From contig JAYUCJ010000209.1 of assembly GCA_043740415.1 (NCBI GenBank), positions 1 through 21,419 on the forward strand: a stretch of DNA of 21,419 bases, in the 5' to 3' direction. Position numbers and translations under genes: made by a program. The notes beneath the pieces were generated by a model. The model did no database searches, had not been told where the DNA came from, and saw only the letters and a list, made by a program, of their open reading frames with translations. Shown here one piece after another: positions 6,008 to 14,470 of this stretch (the first letter of the stretch is position 1; each line of letters starts with the position of its first letter). The stretch comes from Aalborgiella sp043740415 (GTDB lineage Bacteria > Pseudomonadota > Gammaproteobacteria > Burkholderiales > Burkholderiaceae_C).

Positions 6008-7837
6008 ATGAAAACTTGCATTTCCTCATTGCGCCTCGCTGCGCTTCCGCTCGCCTTGGCATCCGCATTTGCTGCACCTAGCGTGTTTGCACAAACTCAA
6101 ACAACAGCGCAACTCAAAGAAGTCGTCGTCACCGCTTCACGCATCCAAACCCGCGCTGACGACTTGGTCAGCGACGTGGTCGTGCTGGACCGCGCCGCCA
6201 TTGAAGCCTCCACGGGTCGCACTTTGACGGAAGTACTCGCCCGCAGCGCAGGTGTGCAAATGACTTCCAATGGTGGTTTGGGCAAAAATACGGGTGTGTT
6301 TATTCGGGGAACAGAAACACGCCACACTATTTTGTTGATTGATGGCGTACGTTACGGCTCGGCAACCACGGGTGCGCCTAGTTGGGACAATATTCCGCTG
6401 GACATGATTGAGCGTATTGAAGTGCTCAAAGGCCCGGCATCTGCGTTGTACGGCAGCGAAGCCGTGGGCGGTGTGGTGCAGGTGTTTATACGTAAAGGTG
6501 TTAAAGGTTTTAGTCCTTATGCTTCATTGTCATCAGGCTCAAATTCGTTTGCCCAAGCCACTGCAGGTATTAATGGTGGCGACGGTGCTTTGAGCTACGC
6601 CATTGGTGTTCAGAAAACGCAAGACAAAGGTTTTTCAACCACCAATAGCAAAGTCGCTTTTGGCAACTACAACGCTGACCGTGATGGTTTCAAGCAAGAC
6701 GCCGTCAACGCGTCTGTGGCCTACCAAATCAACCCAGATTGGCGTCTTGATGCAGGCTTGTTGTACGCTGACGGCGTGAGCCATTACGACGACGGCCCGA
6801 CGGGCGACACCCGCACCGCAGTGCGTACGCAAACGCTGCGTGCCGGCATCGAGGGCAAAGTATTGTCGAATTGGAAAACGCAATTGCGCGTAGCCCAATC
6901 GGTAGACAATTCCAATGCTATTGAAGCAGCGTTTCTGCCAAGCAAATTCAATACGCAACAAAACCAAATTTCTTGGCAAAACGACATTGACACACCTGTG
7001 GGCGTGGCTTTGGTCGGCGTTGAGCGTTTGACGCAAAAGGTGGACAGTTCAACCGCGTATGACGTGACGCAACGCACGGTATCGTCTTACTTTGCGGGCT
7101 TGAATGGCGCATCAGGCAGCCACAGCTGGCAAGCCAATGTGCGCCGCGATAGCAACTCGCAATTCGGTGATAACAACACCTGGTTTGCGGGCTATGGCTA
7201 CAAAATCAACCCGGCTTGGCGCGTCAATGCGTCATACGGCACAAGTTTTGTCGCGCCGTCGTTCAACCAGCTGTACTACCCAGGCTTTGGCAATACCGCA
7301 CTGCAACCAGAAAAGGGCCGCAACCTTGATCTGGGTGTGGCGTATAGCGAAAACGGCCAGACGGTGAAACTGGTTCACTTTGACAACAAAATCCAAGGTT
7401 TTATCACTGGAACCACCAAAGCGGAGAATATTCCGCGCGCGCGCATCAATGGCTGGACATTGGGCTACGATGGTGCATTCGGCGCATTCAACGTGCATGC
7501 CACGGCTGATTTGCTTGATCCAAGCAACGAGTTGACAGGCAAACAGCTGCCACGCCGTGCGCGCAATCAAGTCACTTTGGGTGCTGACTACACGACGGGT
7601 GCTTGGACATTTGGCGGCTCGTTGCTGAGTGTGGGTTCACGCTTCGATGACACGAAAAACGCAGTCGCATTGGACAGCTACACCACCATGGATGTGTTTG
7701 TGAATTACGCCATCAGCAAAGACCTGAGCTTGCAAACCAAGCTGAACAACTTGGCCAACAAGTCTTACGAAACCGCTTATGGTTTTAACCAACCTGGTCG
7801 TTCCGTGTTTGTGACTTTGCGCTACGCCATGAAGTAA
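6008..7837 (+). CDS. btuB: TonB-dependent outer-membrane cobalamin receptor BtuB
   Basis: This 609-residue outer-membrane transporter takes up cobalamin using TonB energy. The N-terminal signal peptide (about 1-29) ends at SVFAQ. The TonB box KEVVVTA is at about 38-44. The plug domain follows, with AGVQMTSNGG, VFIRGTETRHTILLIDGVR and the IERIEVLKGPASALYGSEA motif (about 135-152), then a 22-strand-type barrel to the end. I chose ATG at 6008 because it begins the signal peptide; the frame is open upstream to 5864, but that stretch overlaps the riboswitch. The last residues, RYAMK, lack the usual terminal Phe. A riboswitch in the leader and the B12 genes downstream support a cobalamin substrate. 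Confidence 0.95.
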   Translation: MKTCISSLRLAALPLALASAFAAPSVFAQTQTTAQLKEVVVTASRIQTRADDLVSDVVVLDRAAIEASTGRTLTEVLARSAGVQMTSNGGLGKNTGVFIRGTETRHTILLIDGVRYGSATTGAPSWDNIPLDMIERIEVLKGPASALYGSEAVGGVVQVFIRKGVKGFSPYASLSSGSNSFAQATAGINGGDGALSYAIGVQKTQDKGFSTTNSKVAFGNYNADRDGFKQDAVNASVAYQINPDWRLDAGLLYADGVSHYDDGPTGDTRTAVRTQTLRAGIEGKVLSNWKTQLRVAQSVDNSNAIEAAFLPSKFNTQQNQISWQNDIDTPVGVALVGVERLTQKVDSSTAYDVTQRTVSSYFAGLNGASGSHSWQANVRRDSNSQFGDNNTWFAGYGYKINPAWRVNASYGTSFVAPSFNQLYYPGFGNTALQPEKGRNLDLGVAYSENGQTVKLVHFDNKIQGFITGTTKAENIPRARINGWTLGYDGAFGAFNVHATADLLDPSNELTGKQLPRRARNQVTLGADYTTGAWTFGGSLLSVGSRFDDTKNAVALDSYTTMDVFVNYAISKDLSLQTKLNNLANKSYETAYGFNQPGRSVFVTLRYAMK

Positions 7838-7860
7838 ACGCAGAGAAAAACTAAAAAAGT

Positions 7861-9210
7861 ATGCCAAAAGCTACTTGCCCAGCCATTTTGGTCGCTGCTC
7901 CTGCCTCTGGGCAGGGTAAAACCACGGTGGCTTGTGCCTTGGCGCGTTTGTACACGCGTCAAGGTTTAACGGTTCGCGTTTTCAAATGCGGTCCCGATTT
8001 TTTAGATCCATACTGGCTTGAGCTGGCCAGTGACGCGCCGGTATATCAGCTTGATTTGTGGATGACGGGCGAGGCGGATTGTGCGCTACGTCTGCATGAG
8101 GCTGCGCAAGTGGCTGACCTCATCATCATCGAAGGCGTTATGGGTTTGTACGATGGCGAACCAAATGCAGCTGATTTGGCGCAACACTTCGGTCTGCATG
8201 TGTTGGCGGTGATTGACGCTGGTGCGATGGCCGGCACCTTTGGCGCGTTGGCACATGGCCTGCAAACGTATCGTGATGGTTTGAAGTTTGCCGGTGTGCT
8301 GGCAAACCGTGTCGCCTCAGTTGGACATGCCGATATGCTCAAAGTCAGCCTGCGTGACCCGCTGCAGTGGCAGGGCGCTTTGATGCGTGATGAAGCGCTG
8401 ACGCTGCCCGAACGACATTTGGGTTTGGTGGTGGCCACTGAGTTGACCGATGCGATAGCTCGCTTAGATGTCGCTGCAGACGCCTTGGCCACCACGCCTT
8501 TGGGGCAAAAGAGTGCGGCTGATTTGAAGGCTTGGGAAGTTGCATTCGATGCTCCAGAAGCTAAGGTTGCCCCAACAAAGTCCTTAACCGGCACAACCAT
8601 TGCCGTCGCCAAAGATGCTGCGTTTTGCTTCATTTACACCGCTAATATCGACTGTTTGCAACAGCTGGGCGCAGAAGTCGTCTATTTTTCGCCTTTGAAG
8701 GACGTTGAATTACCCGTTTGCGACGCGCTGTGGTTGCCGGGTGGTTACCCGGAGCTGCATACGCAAACCTTGGCGAACAACACAAGCATGGCTGCGAGCA
8801 TTCGCCAGCATGTTCAAAATGGCAAACCCGTTTGGGCAGAATGTGGTGGCATGATGGCGCTGTTTGATAGTATTGAAACGGTCGATGGCGAGATTCATGC
8901 TATGTGGGGTTTGCTGTCAGGGCAGGTGACCATGCAAAAACGATTGGCAGCGCTGGGGCCACAGCAATTGGATGCGTTTGAAGCATCATTAGAACCTCTA
9001 GAACCGTTGAGAGGTCATACCTTCCATTACTCAACATGCAGTACGGATTTGGAGCCAATAACGCGCAGCTCAGCTGCACGAGGCAAGACCTTGCGCGGTG
9101 AGGGCGAGGCTTTGTACCAAGCTGGTTCCGTCCGCGCCAGTTACTTTCATGCATGGTTCGCCTCCAGTCCCTCGGCTGCGGCTCGGCTCTTTTTGAAGGA
9201 TGCAAGATGA
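7861..9210 (+). CDS. cobB: Cobyrinate a,c-diamide synthase (CobB/CbiA)
   Basis: This cytoplasmic glutamine- and ATP-dependent amidotransferase converts cobyrinic acid to its a,c-diamide. The N-terminal dethiobiotin-synthetase-like domain has the P-loop ASGQGKTT (15-22) and the KCGPDFLDPYW motif (42-52). The C-terminal class I glutamine amidotransferase domain has WLPGGYPELH (291-300), the nucleophile C328 in AECGGMMAL and H430 in SYFHAWF. The 449-residue length fits. The start ATG is 23 nt after btuB with little Shine-Dalgarno signal. The next gene starts within its stop codon. Because the enzyme acts on a near-complete corrin, the cell must make or import cobyrinate-level intermediates. Confidence 0.95.
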   Translation: MPKATCPAILVAAPASGQGKTTVACALARLYTRQGLTVRVFKCGPDFLDPYWLELASDAPVYQLDLWMTGEADCALRLHEAAQVADLIIIEGVMGLYDGEPNAADLAQHFGLHVLAVIDAGAMAGTFGALAHGLQTYRDGLKFAGVLANRVASVGHADMLKVSLRDPLQWQGALMRDEALTLPERHLGLVVATELTDAIARLDVAADALATTPLGQKSAADLKAWEVAFDAPEAKVAPTKSLTGTTIAVAKDAAFCFIYTANIDCLQQLGAEVVYFSPLKDVELPVCDALWLPGGYPELHTQTLANNTSMAASIRQHVQNGKPVWAECGGMMALFDSIETVDGEIHAMWGLLSGQVTMQKRLAALGPQQLDAFEASLEPLEPLRGHTFHYSTCSTDLEPITRSSAARGKTLRGEGEALYQAGSVRASYFHAWFASSPSAAARLFLKDAR

Positions 9211-10028
9211 GTTCATTTCTCGATACATCATTACTTGGTCCGCAACGCATTGTCTGCATGACTGAAGAAACGACCGAGTGGTTGTATCTGCTGGGCGAAG
9301 AGCGTCGCATCGTCGGTATTTCGGGCTACACCGTGCGGCCACGCCGTGCAAGGGAGGAAAAGCCCAAGGTCAGCGCATTTTTGAGTGCCAAGATCGAAAA
9401 AATCCTAGAACTCAAACCCGATTGCGTCTTTGGTTTTTCAGATCTGCAGGCGGATATTGCAGCCGCGTTGATCCGCCACGGTGTGCAAGTCACGGTGTTT
9501 AACCAGCGCAGCGTGGCTGAGATATTTTCCATGATGTACCAAGTGGCAGCGATGGTCGGCAAGGTTGAACTCGGTTTGCAATTGATAGCGGATATGCAAT
9601 CAAAATTGCTGCAAATAAAAGAGCAGTCGAAGCAATTAATCCGAAGACCGGTGGTGTTTTTTGAGGAGTGGGATACGCCCAATATGAGCTGTATTGCCTG
9701 GGTGTCAGAGCTCATAGGCATTGCTGGTGGGGACGATTGTTTTCCTGAGCTGGCCGCCATGCCCTTGGGCAAAGGCCGCATCATTGCTGATCCGCTGGAG
9801 ATTGTGCAGCGCAGCCCCGACATTATTTTTGGTTCTTGGTGCGGTAAGAAGTTCAGACCTGAGAATGTAGCCGCTAGAGTAGGCTGGCAAGACGTACCCG
9901 CAGTCAAAAATAGTCAACTCTTTGAGATCAAATCTCCAGATATTTTGCAGCCAGGCCCTGCGGCATTGTCCGATGGCGTGGCGCAAATGCATAAAATCAT
10001 CATGGCTTGGGGTGAACAATATGCATGA
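9207..10028 (+). CDS. BtuF-like cobalamin-binding protein without signal peptide
   Basis: This 273-residue protein is of the periplasmic-binding-protein type found with B12/siderophore ABC transporters (COG0614-like). The two-lobe pattern is visible: RIVCMTEETTEWLYLLGEE, then KIEKILELKPDCVFGFSDLQ, a linking helix, then SELIGIAGGDDCFPEL and DIIFGSWCGKKF. The N-terminus MSSFLDTSLLGPQRIV has no signal peptide or lipobox, and moving the start upstream does not create one, so it is probably cytoplasmic. It starts within the cobB stop codon (ATGA), with AAGGA upstream. A standard BtuF is encoded two genes downstream, so this one likely has a separate role. The ligand is inferred from context only. 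Confidence 0.82.
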   Translation: MSSFLDTSLLGPQRIVCMTEETTEWLYLLGEERRIVGISGYTVRPRRAREEKPKVSAFLSAKIEKILELKPDCVFGFSDLQADIAAALIRHGVQVTVFNQRSVAEIFSMMYQVAAMVGKVELGLQLIADMQSKLLQIKEQSKQLIRRPVVFFEEWDTPNMSCIAWVSELIGIAGGDDCFPELAAMPLGKGRIIADPLEIVQRSPDIIFGSWCGKKFRPENVAARVGWQDVPAVKNSQLFEIKSPDILQPGPAALSDGVAQMHKIIMAWGEQYA

Positions 10029-10572
10029 ACTGATTTTAGGTGGTCAGAAAAGTGGTAAATCTCGTCGTGCCGAGATGATAGCAAAAGACTGGTTGCTGCA
10101 ATCGCCAGATCACAAAGCAGTTTTAATCGCCACCGCCCAGCCGTGGGACGAAGAAATGCGACAACGCATTGCTCGCCATCAGCATGACCGTGCCGCGCGT
10201 GTGCCTAACCTTACTACGGTAGAAGAACCTGTGCATTTGGTCCAAACCATCCGGCGTTTGAGCCAATCCGACACTTTGTTGGTGGTCGATTGTTTGACGC
10301 TGTGGTTGACCAATCTGCTGATGCCAATGGATGTTAAAAATAAGCCTATAGCCGGCGGATTAATTACTTATACAGCTATGCTATCTGTAGCAATTTCGAA
10401 GGCTGCAGGCCCCATCGTCATTGTCAGCAACGAAATCGGGCTGGGCGTCATTCCTATGGGGATAGAGGTGCGCACTTTTGTGGATGCACTTGGAACGTTA
10501 AACCAAGTGATCGCGCAGGCTTGCGACAAAGTTACTTTGATGGCCGCAGGCTTGCCTTTAAATTTGAAATGA
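10021..10572 (+). CDS. cobU: Adenosylcobinamide kinase / guanylyltransferase CobU
   Basis: This bifunctional cytoplasmic enzyme phosphorylates adenosylcobinamide and then forms GDP-cobinamide for nucleotide-loop assembly. The 183-residue protein has the P-loop GGQKSGKS (7-14), the IATAQPWDEEMRQRIARH block (36-53) with H53 as the likely guanylylated histidine, VVDCLTLWLTNL (about 92-103) and VSNEIGLGVIP (about 136-146). It overlaps the preceding gene by 8 nt and its stop is overlapped by btuF. About residues 105-129 are an in-frame insertion relative to the usual CobU loop and contain a copy of the 45-bp repeat. Whether this segment affects activity is unknown. Confidence 0.94.
   Translation: MHELILGGQKSGKSRRAEMIAKDWLLQSPDHKAVLIATAQPWDEEMRQRIARHQHDRAARVPNLTTVEEPVHLVQTIRRLSQSDTLLVVDCLTLWLTNLLMPMDVKNKPIAGGLITYTAMLSVAISKAAGPIVIVSNEIGLGVIPMGIEVRTFVDALGTLNQVIAQACDKVTLMAAGLPLNLK
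10350..10394 (+). repeat. 45-bp interspersed repeat, copy A (in cobU)
   Basis: This copy begins AGCCGGCGGATTAATTACTT and ends TAGCAAT. It matches copy B at 31 of 45 positions in the GCC-to-ATT register and copy C at 27 of 45, counted by eye without gaps. Read in the cobU frame it encodes AGGLITYTAMLSVAI, a hydrophobic insertion. Confidence 0.65.
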
Positions 10573-11495
10573 AAAAATTATTTGATTCGGTTCTATCCAC
10601 GTTGTTGACTTGCGTTTTGGTGGCTGCGAGTCTGCACATTGGCAACGCCGCCGCGCAGAGCAAAGCGTTTGATGTGACGGACGATCGCGGTGTGGTGGTT
10701 CACTTCAAGCAATCGCCCCAACGCATCGTCAGTATTTTGCCCTCGCTGGCAGAGTCGGTTTGCGAGCTGGGTCGATGCCAGCGCTTGGTGGGTGTTGACC
10801 GCTATTCCAATTGGCCGCTGGCGCTAACCCGTTTGCCGCAAGTGGGAGGTGGTTTAGACCCCAATATTGAAGCGATTGTTGCACTGAAGCCAGATGTCGT
10901 GTTGATGGCGGTTTCCAGCCGCGCTTTTGACAGGCTAGAAGCATTGGGCATCAAGGTTATCGCTTTAGAGCCTAAAACGCATGCTGATGTGCAACGTGTT
11001 TTGAAGAAGCTAGGGCAGTTACTGGACGTGCCAGAAGAGCAGGGCGCGGCACGTTTGTGGCAAAACATTGATGCAGGCATAGCGAGAGCTGCAAAGATGC
11101 TGCCTGCTCGTGGAGCGGGCGCTTCTTCAGGCGCAAAGCCACCAACCGTCTATTTTGAAGTGAATCCTGCGCCCTACGCAGCGGGTGAATCTTCTTTCAT
11201 GGGTGAAACGCTGACACGGCTTGGCGCTAAAAACATCATTCCAGCAGCACTGGGGCCCTTTCCTAAGATTAACCCAGAGTTTGTGGTGCGTGCCAATCCT
11301 GACGTCATCATGGTGGGTTTACGCGGCAGTGCTGGTTTAGAGCAGCGCCCAGGTTGGCAGAGCATGCGTGCATTTCGTGAAAAACGCTTGTGTATTTTCT
11401 CAAACGAAGAATCAGAAATTTTGGTGCGACCAGGTCCTCGTATGGCAGAGGCCGCGCTGCTGATGGCGACATGCCTGAAAAGCAAAGCACCATGA
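10569..11495 (+). CDS. btuF: Periplasmic cobalamin-binding protein BtuF
   Basis: This 308-residue substrate-binding protein captures cobalamin in the periplasm for the BtuCD importer. A signal peptide spans about residues 1-30 (charged MKK, hydrophobic core, cleavage near NAAAQ). The mature part begins with the FDVTDDRGVVV strand, PQRIVSILPSLAESVCELG, and IEAIVALKPDVVLMA, typical of the family. The second lobe has NPAPYAAGESSFMGETLTRLGAKNI and FVVRANPDVIMVG. The start lies inside the cobU stop codon (ATGA at 10569-10572) and the stop is overlapped by btuC in the same way. Together with btuC and btuD it makes a complete importer. Confidence 0.92.
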   Translation: MKKLFDSVLSTLLTCVLVAASLHIGNAAAQSKAFDVTDDRGVVVHFKQSPQRIVSILPSLAESVCELGRCQRLVGVDRYSNWPLALTRLPQVGGGLDPNIEAIVALKPDVVLMAVSSRAFDRLEALGIKVIALEPKTHADVQRVLKKLGQLLDVPEEQGAARLWQNIDAGIARAAKMLPARGAGASSGAKPPTVYFEVNPAPYAAGESSFMGETLTRLGAKNIIPAALGPFPKINPEFVVRANPDVIMVGLRGSAGLEQRPGWQSMRAFREKRLCIFSNEESEILVRPGPRMAEAALLMATCLKSKAP

Positions 11496-12541
11496 CCGAT
11501 ACACAAGTTTTGCGAGCTTTGCAACCTTTGCAGCATTTGCAACAACATCGCCGCGCTTGGGCACTAGGTGCAGCGCTTTTGTTGGCGTTCGCTTTGCTTG
11601 CTGTCGTCGGGTTGAGCGTGGGCAGCACAGGTTTAGAAAATGTTTGGCTGATGTGGCAAGACCCCCTCCAAACTCAGCTGGCACAGCAGATCGTTATTGA
11701 TATCCGTGCACCGCGCACCTTGGGCGCGTTTTTGGCGGGTACGTTGCTGGGTCTTGCAGGTGCTGTGGCGCAGGGCTTGTTTCGCAATCCACTGGCTGAC
11801 CCGTATTTGCTGGGTAGTGCATCGGGCGCGACGCTTGGCGTTGCGATTGCATTGTCGTTCTTCGGCGCTGTGGGTGTTAGTCCGTTTGCTGCGCAGTGGC
11901 TGGTGCGTTTGGGATTGACGGGTGCTGCTTTCATTGGCGCAGTTGCTGCCGTTTTGCTCACATTGGCTTTGGCGCGTGGCGTTCAGCACACGCTGCGTTT
12001 GTTGCTTGCTGGTGTGGTGGTGGGTGTCGTTTTAGGCGCGATCAGCTCATTGTTCACTTTGCTATCACCCACTATTTTGCAGGCGATGACAGCTTTTATG
12101 CTCGGGTCAACTGGGTTTGTGGGCTGGATGGCTTGTACCGTCATGGCGGCTGTTCTTGTTCCTTGCCTCGTCTTAGCTTGGGCGCTTTCGCGGGTGCTGG
12201 ACGGTTTGGCGCTGGGCGAATCAACTGCTATCACGCTGGGTTTGCCTTTGGGCACTTTGCGTTCTGCGTTGATAGCGCTGCTGGCACTGGCGACGGGCAC
12301 GGCAGTGGCGCAGACGGGTTTGATTGCTTTCGTCGGCCTAGCTGCGCCGCATTTGGTGCGCTCAGTGGTGAAAACTACACATGGCAAGTTGATCGTTCTA
12401 TCCAGCTTGATGGGCGGCGTGCTGCTGCTCTTGGCTGATATTTTGGCGCGCAGTTTGATTGCGCCGCAGGAATTGCCGGTCGGCGTGCTAACCGCCGTTT
12501 TAGGTGGCAGCTATTTGTTGTGGCTCATGCGCAAGCATTGA
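11492..12541 (+). CDS. btuC: Cobalamin ABC transporter permease BtuC (FecCD family)
   Basis: This 349-residue inner-membrane permease forms the dimeric B12 channel. About ten hydrophobic segments are visible. FecCD-family motifs include IRAPRTLGAFLAGTLLGLAG, GLFRNPLADPYLLGSASGA and the coupling region VGLAAPHLVRSVV that contacts the ATPase. An unusual 35-residue polar N-terminal stretch (MTDTQVLRALQPLQHLQQHR) precedes the first membrane segment. The ATG at 11492 overlaps the btuF stop. Its ATPase partner btuD is not next to it but beyond bioB, 1.1 kb downstream. Confidence 0.94.
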   Translation: MTDTQVLRALQPLQHLQQHRRAWALGAALLLAFALLAVVGLSVGSTGLENVWLMWQDPLQTQLAQQIVIDIRAPRTLGAFLAGTLLGLAGAVAQGLFRNPLADPYLLGSASGATLGVAIALSFFGAVGVSPFAAQWLVRLGLTGAAFIGAVAAVLLTLALARGVQHTLRLLLAGVVVGVVLGAISSLFTLLSPTILQAMTAFMLGSTGFVGWMACTVMAAVLVPCLVLAWALSRVLDGLALGESTAITLGLPLGTLRSALIALLALATGTAVAQTGLIAFVGLAAPHLVRSVVKTTHGKLIVLSSLMGGVLLLLADILARSLIAPQELPVGVLTAVLGGSYLLWLMRKH

Positions 12542-12595
12542 AAAAATCGCAATTATTGATCATCAATTCACATTTATTTTTTAAATATATTAAAC

Positions 12596-13618
12596 ATGCA
12601 AGTCATTGAAACTCCTCTCAAATTCCAAACCCCAGTGGTGAACCTGTCCAAACGCGCAGCGACAGACGACGCCCCATGGACGGTCGCCGCCATTGAAGCC
12701 TTGATGGACTTGCCCTTTGCTGATTTGATGTTTCAAGCGCAGACTATTCACCGTCAAAACTTTAACCCGCACGAAGTCGAGTTCGCCACGCTCTTGTCCG
12801 TCAAAACCGGTGGCTGCCCGGAAGACTGCGCCTACTGCCCGCAAGCAGCACGCTACGACACTGGCGTCGAAGCGACCAAGCTGATGGAGTGCGACGAAGT
12901 CCTGGTGGCCGCCAAAGCCGCCAAGGCCGCCGGTGCAACACGCTTTTGCATGGGTGCCGCTTGGCGTGCGCCGAAAGACCGCGACATTGAAAAAGTAGCC
13001 GAGTTGATTCGCACCGTCAAGTCACTTGGGCTGGAGTCCTGCGCCACACTGGGCATGCTGGAAGACAAACAAGCCCAGGCGCTGGCCGACGCAGGCTTGG
13101 ACTACTACAACCACAACCTGGACACCTCGCCCGAGTTCTACGGCGACGTCATCACCACCCGCGACTACCAGGACCGGCTCGACACGCTGATCAACGTGCG
13201 CGGTGCGGGCGTCAAAGTCTGCTGCGGCGGCATTGTCGGCATGGGCGAGTCGCGCCAGCAGCGTGCGGCTTTGATCGCGCAACTGGCCAATCTCAGACCG
13301 TATCCTGAGTCGGTGCCGATCAACCACCTCGTTCGTGTCAAAGGCACGCCGATGGCCGACTTGGCACCGCTGGACCCGCTGGAATTTGTCCGCACCATAG
13401 CAGTAGCCCGCATCACCATGCCCACCGCCCGCGTGCGCTTGTCCGCTGGCCGCCGTGAGATGGGCGACGCTGTGCAGGCCATGTGTTTCATGGCGGGTGC
13501 GAATTCCATCTTTTTTGGCGAAAAGCTGCTGACCACCGGCAACCCCGATACCGATGCCGATTTGGCGCTGGTCAAACGACTCGGCATGCATTCCCGCCAA
13601 GTCACTACGACGGTTTGA
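12596..13618 (+). CDS. bioB: Biotin synthase BioB
   Basis: This radical SAM enzyme inserts sulfur into dethiobiotin to make biotin. The SAM cluster motif CPEDCAYC gives C74, C78 and C81. The auxiliary [2Fe-2S] ligands C118, C149, C209 and R281 are all present at a constant offset of 21 from the E. coli residues (C53/57/60, C97, C128, C188, R260). YYNHNLDTSPEFY and INHLVRVKGTPM are also diagnostic. The 340-residue length is normal. The 54-bp gap before it is AT-rich with no clear Shine-Dalgarno, and it may have its own promoter there. It has no known role in B12 metabolism, so its place between btuC and btuD is odd. Confidence 0.97.
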   Translation: MQVIETPLKFQTPVVNLSKRAATDDAPWTVAAIEALMDLPFADLMFQAQTIHRQNFNPHEVEFATLLSVKTGGCPEDCAYCPQAARYDTGVEATKLMECDEVLVAAKAAKAAGATRFCMGAAWRAPKDRDIEKVAELIRTVKSLGLESCATLGMLEDKQAQALADAGLDYYNHNLDTSPEFYGDVITTRDYQDRLDTLINVRGAGVKVCCGGIVGMGESRQQRAALIAQLANLRPYPESVPINHLVRVKGTPMADLAPLDPLEFVRTIAVARITMPTARVRLSAGRREMGDAVQAMCFMAGANSIFFGEKLLTTGNPDTDADLALVKRLGMHSRQVTTTV

Positions 13619-13635
13619 CCGCATCATTGACACAC

Positions 13636-13680
13636 ATTGCTATGAATAAAATAGCGCTTCAGGCAGATAAAATATCGGCT
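13636..13680 (-). repeat. 45-bp interspersed repeat, copy E (at btuD start)
   Basis: The reverse complement begins AGCCGATATTTTATCTGCCT and ends ATAGCAAT. It aligns without gaps to copy B (31 of 48 over a slightly wider span) and to copy D (29 of 45), counted by eye. The btuD start codon and its first 13 codons lie inside this copy. Confidence 0.65.
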
Positions 13681-14409
13681 AATCTCTCAAACACACTGGT
13701 GTTGCATAACATCAGCGTGCAGTTTGAAGCTGGCCGCTGGACCAGCATTGTCGGCCCCAACGGTGCGGGTAAATCGACGCTGCTCAAGGTGCTGGCGGGT
13801 GTGTTGCCGCACGAAGGACGTGTTCACCTGTTTGGCGAAGTCATGTCGCACTTCGCACCCCGTGAAAGAGCCAAAAAACTGGCCTGGCTGGGCCAAAACG
13901 AGGCCAGTGCCGACGATTTGACCGTGTTTGACGTCACCATGCTGGGTCGTTTGCCGCACCAGGCCTGGTTGGCCGCGCCGAATCAGGCCGATCTCGCCGC
14001 CGTTGAGCAAGCCCTGCGCAGCACCCAGGCTTGGGAATGGCGGGGCAGGGCGCTGGGTCAGCTTTCGGGCGGCGAGCGTCAGCGTGTGCTCTTGGCGCGT
14101 GCTTTGGCGGTGCAAGCCGATGTGTTGCTGATGGACGAGCCGTTGGCGAATCTGGACCCGCCGCACCAGTCCGACTGGCTGGCCTTGGTGCGCCAACTGG
14201 TGCTTGAGGGCAAAACCGTGGTCAGCGTGCTGCACGAAACCACCATGGCGCTGCAGGCGGATGACATGCTCATCGTGGCCGCTGGCAGGGTGACGCATTT
14301 TGGCACGACTGCAGATATCGTTACGCACCGCGCTTTGGAACACGTTTTCGAGAACAGAATTGCCATCAAGCCGATAGAAAATATGCTTGTATCGCTACCA
14401 AAAATGTAG
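13642..14409 (+). CDS. btuD: Cobalamin ABC transporter ATP-binding protein BtuD
   Basis: This 255-residue cytoplasmic ATPase powers the BtuC channel. Motifs in order are Walker A GPNGAGKS (38-45), Q-loop Q85 in WLGQNE, signature LSGGE (141-145), Walker B VLLMDEP (161-167) with the D-loop ANLD, and H-loop H198 in VLHET. ATG at 13642 was chosen because the frame upstream overlaps bioB. The start codon and the N-terminal peptide MNKIALQADKISA lie in an inverted copy of the 45-bp repeat. The C-terminal peptide KPIENMLVSLPKM and the stop codon lie in a direct copy. No strong ribosome binding site is seen. Assignment to B12 rather than a siderophore rests on the surrounding genes. Confidence 0.92.
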   Translation: MNKIALQADKISANLSNTLVLHNISVQFEAGRWTSIVGPNGAGKSTLLKVLAGVLPHEGRVHLFGEVMSHFAPRERAKKLAWLGQNEASADDLTVFDVTMLGRLPHQAWLAAPNQADLAAVEQALRSTQAWEWRGRALGQLSGGERQRVLLARALAVQADVLLMDEPLANLDPPHQSDWLALVRQLVLEGKTVVSVLHETTMALQADDMLIVAAGRVTHFGTTADIVTHRALEHVFENRIAIKPIENMLVSLPKM

Positions 14410-14413
14410 CAAT
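14369..14413 (+). repeat. 45-bp interspersed repeat, copy D (at btuD end)
   Basis: This copy starts AGCCGATAG and ends GTAGCAAT. It matches copy E at 29 of 45 positions without gaps, most strongly at both ends. It supplies the last codons and the TAG stop of btuD and is read in a different frame from copies A to C. Confidence 0.55.
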
Positions 14414-14470
14414 TAAATGCTAAATAAAGAGCAAGTAATTTACAAAAATACGAAAGTTTTAGGAAAAAAC

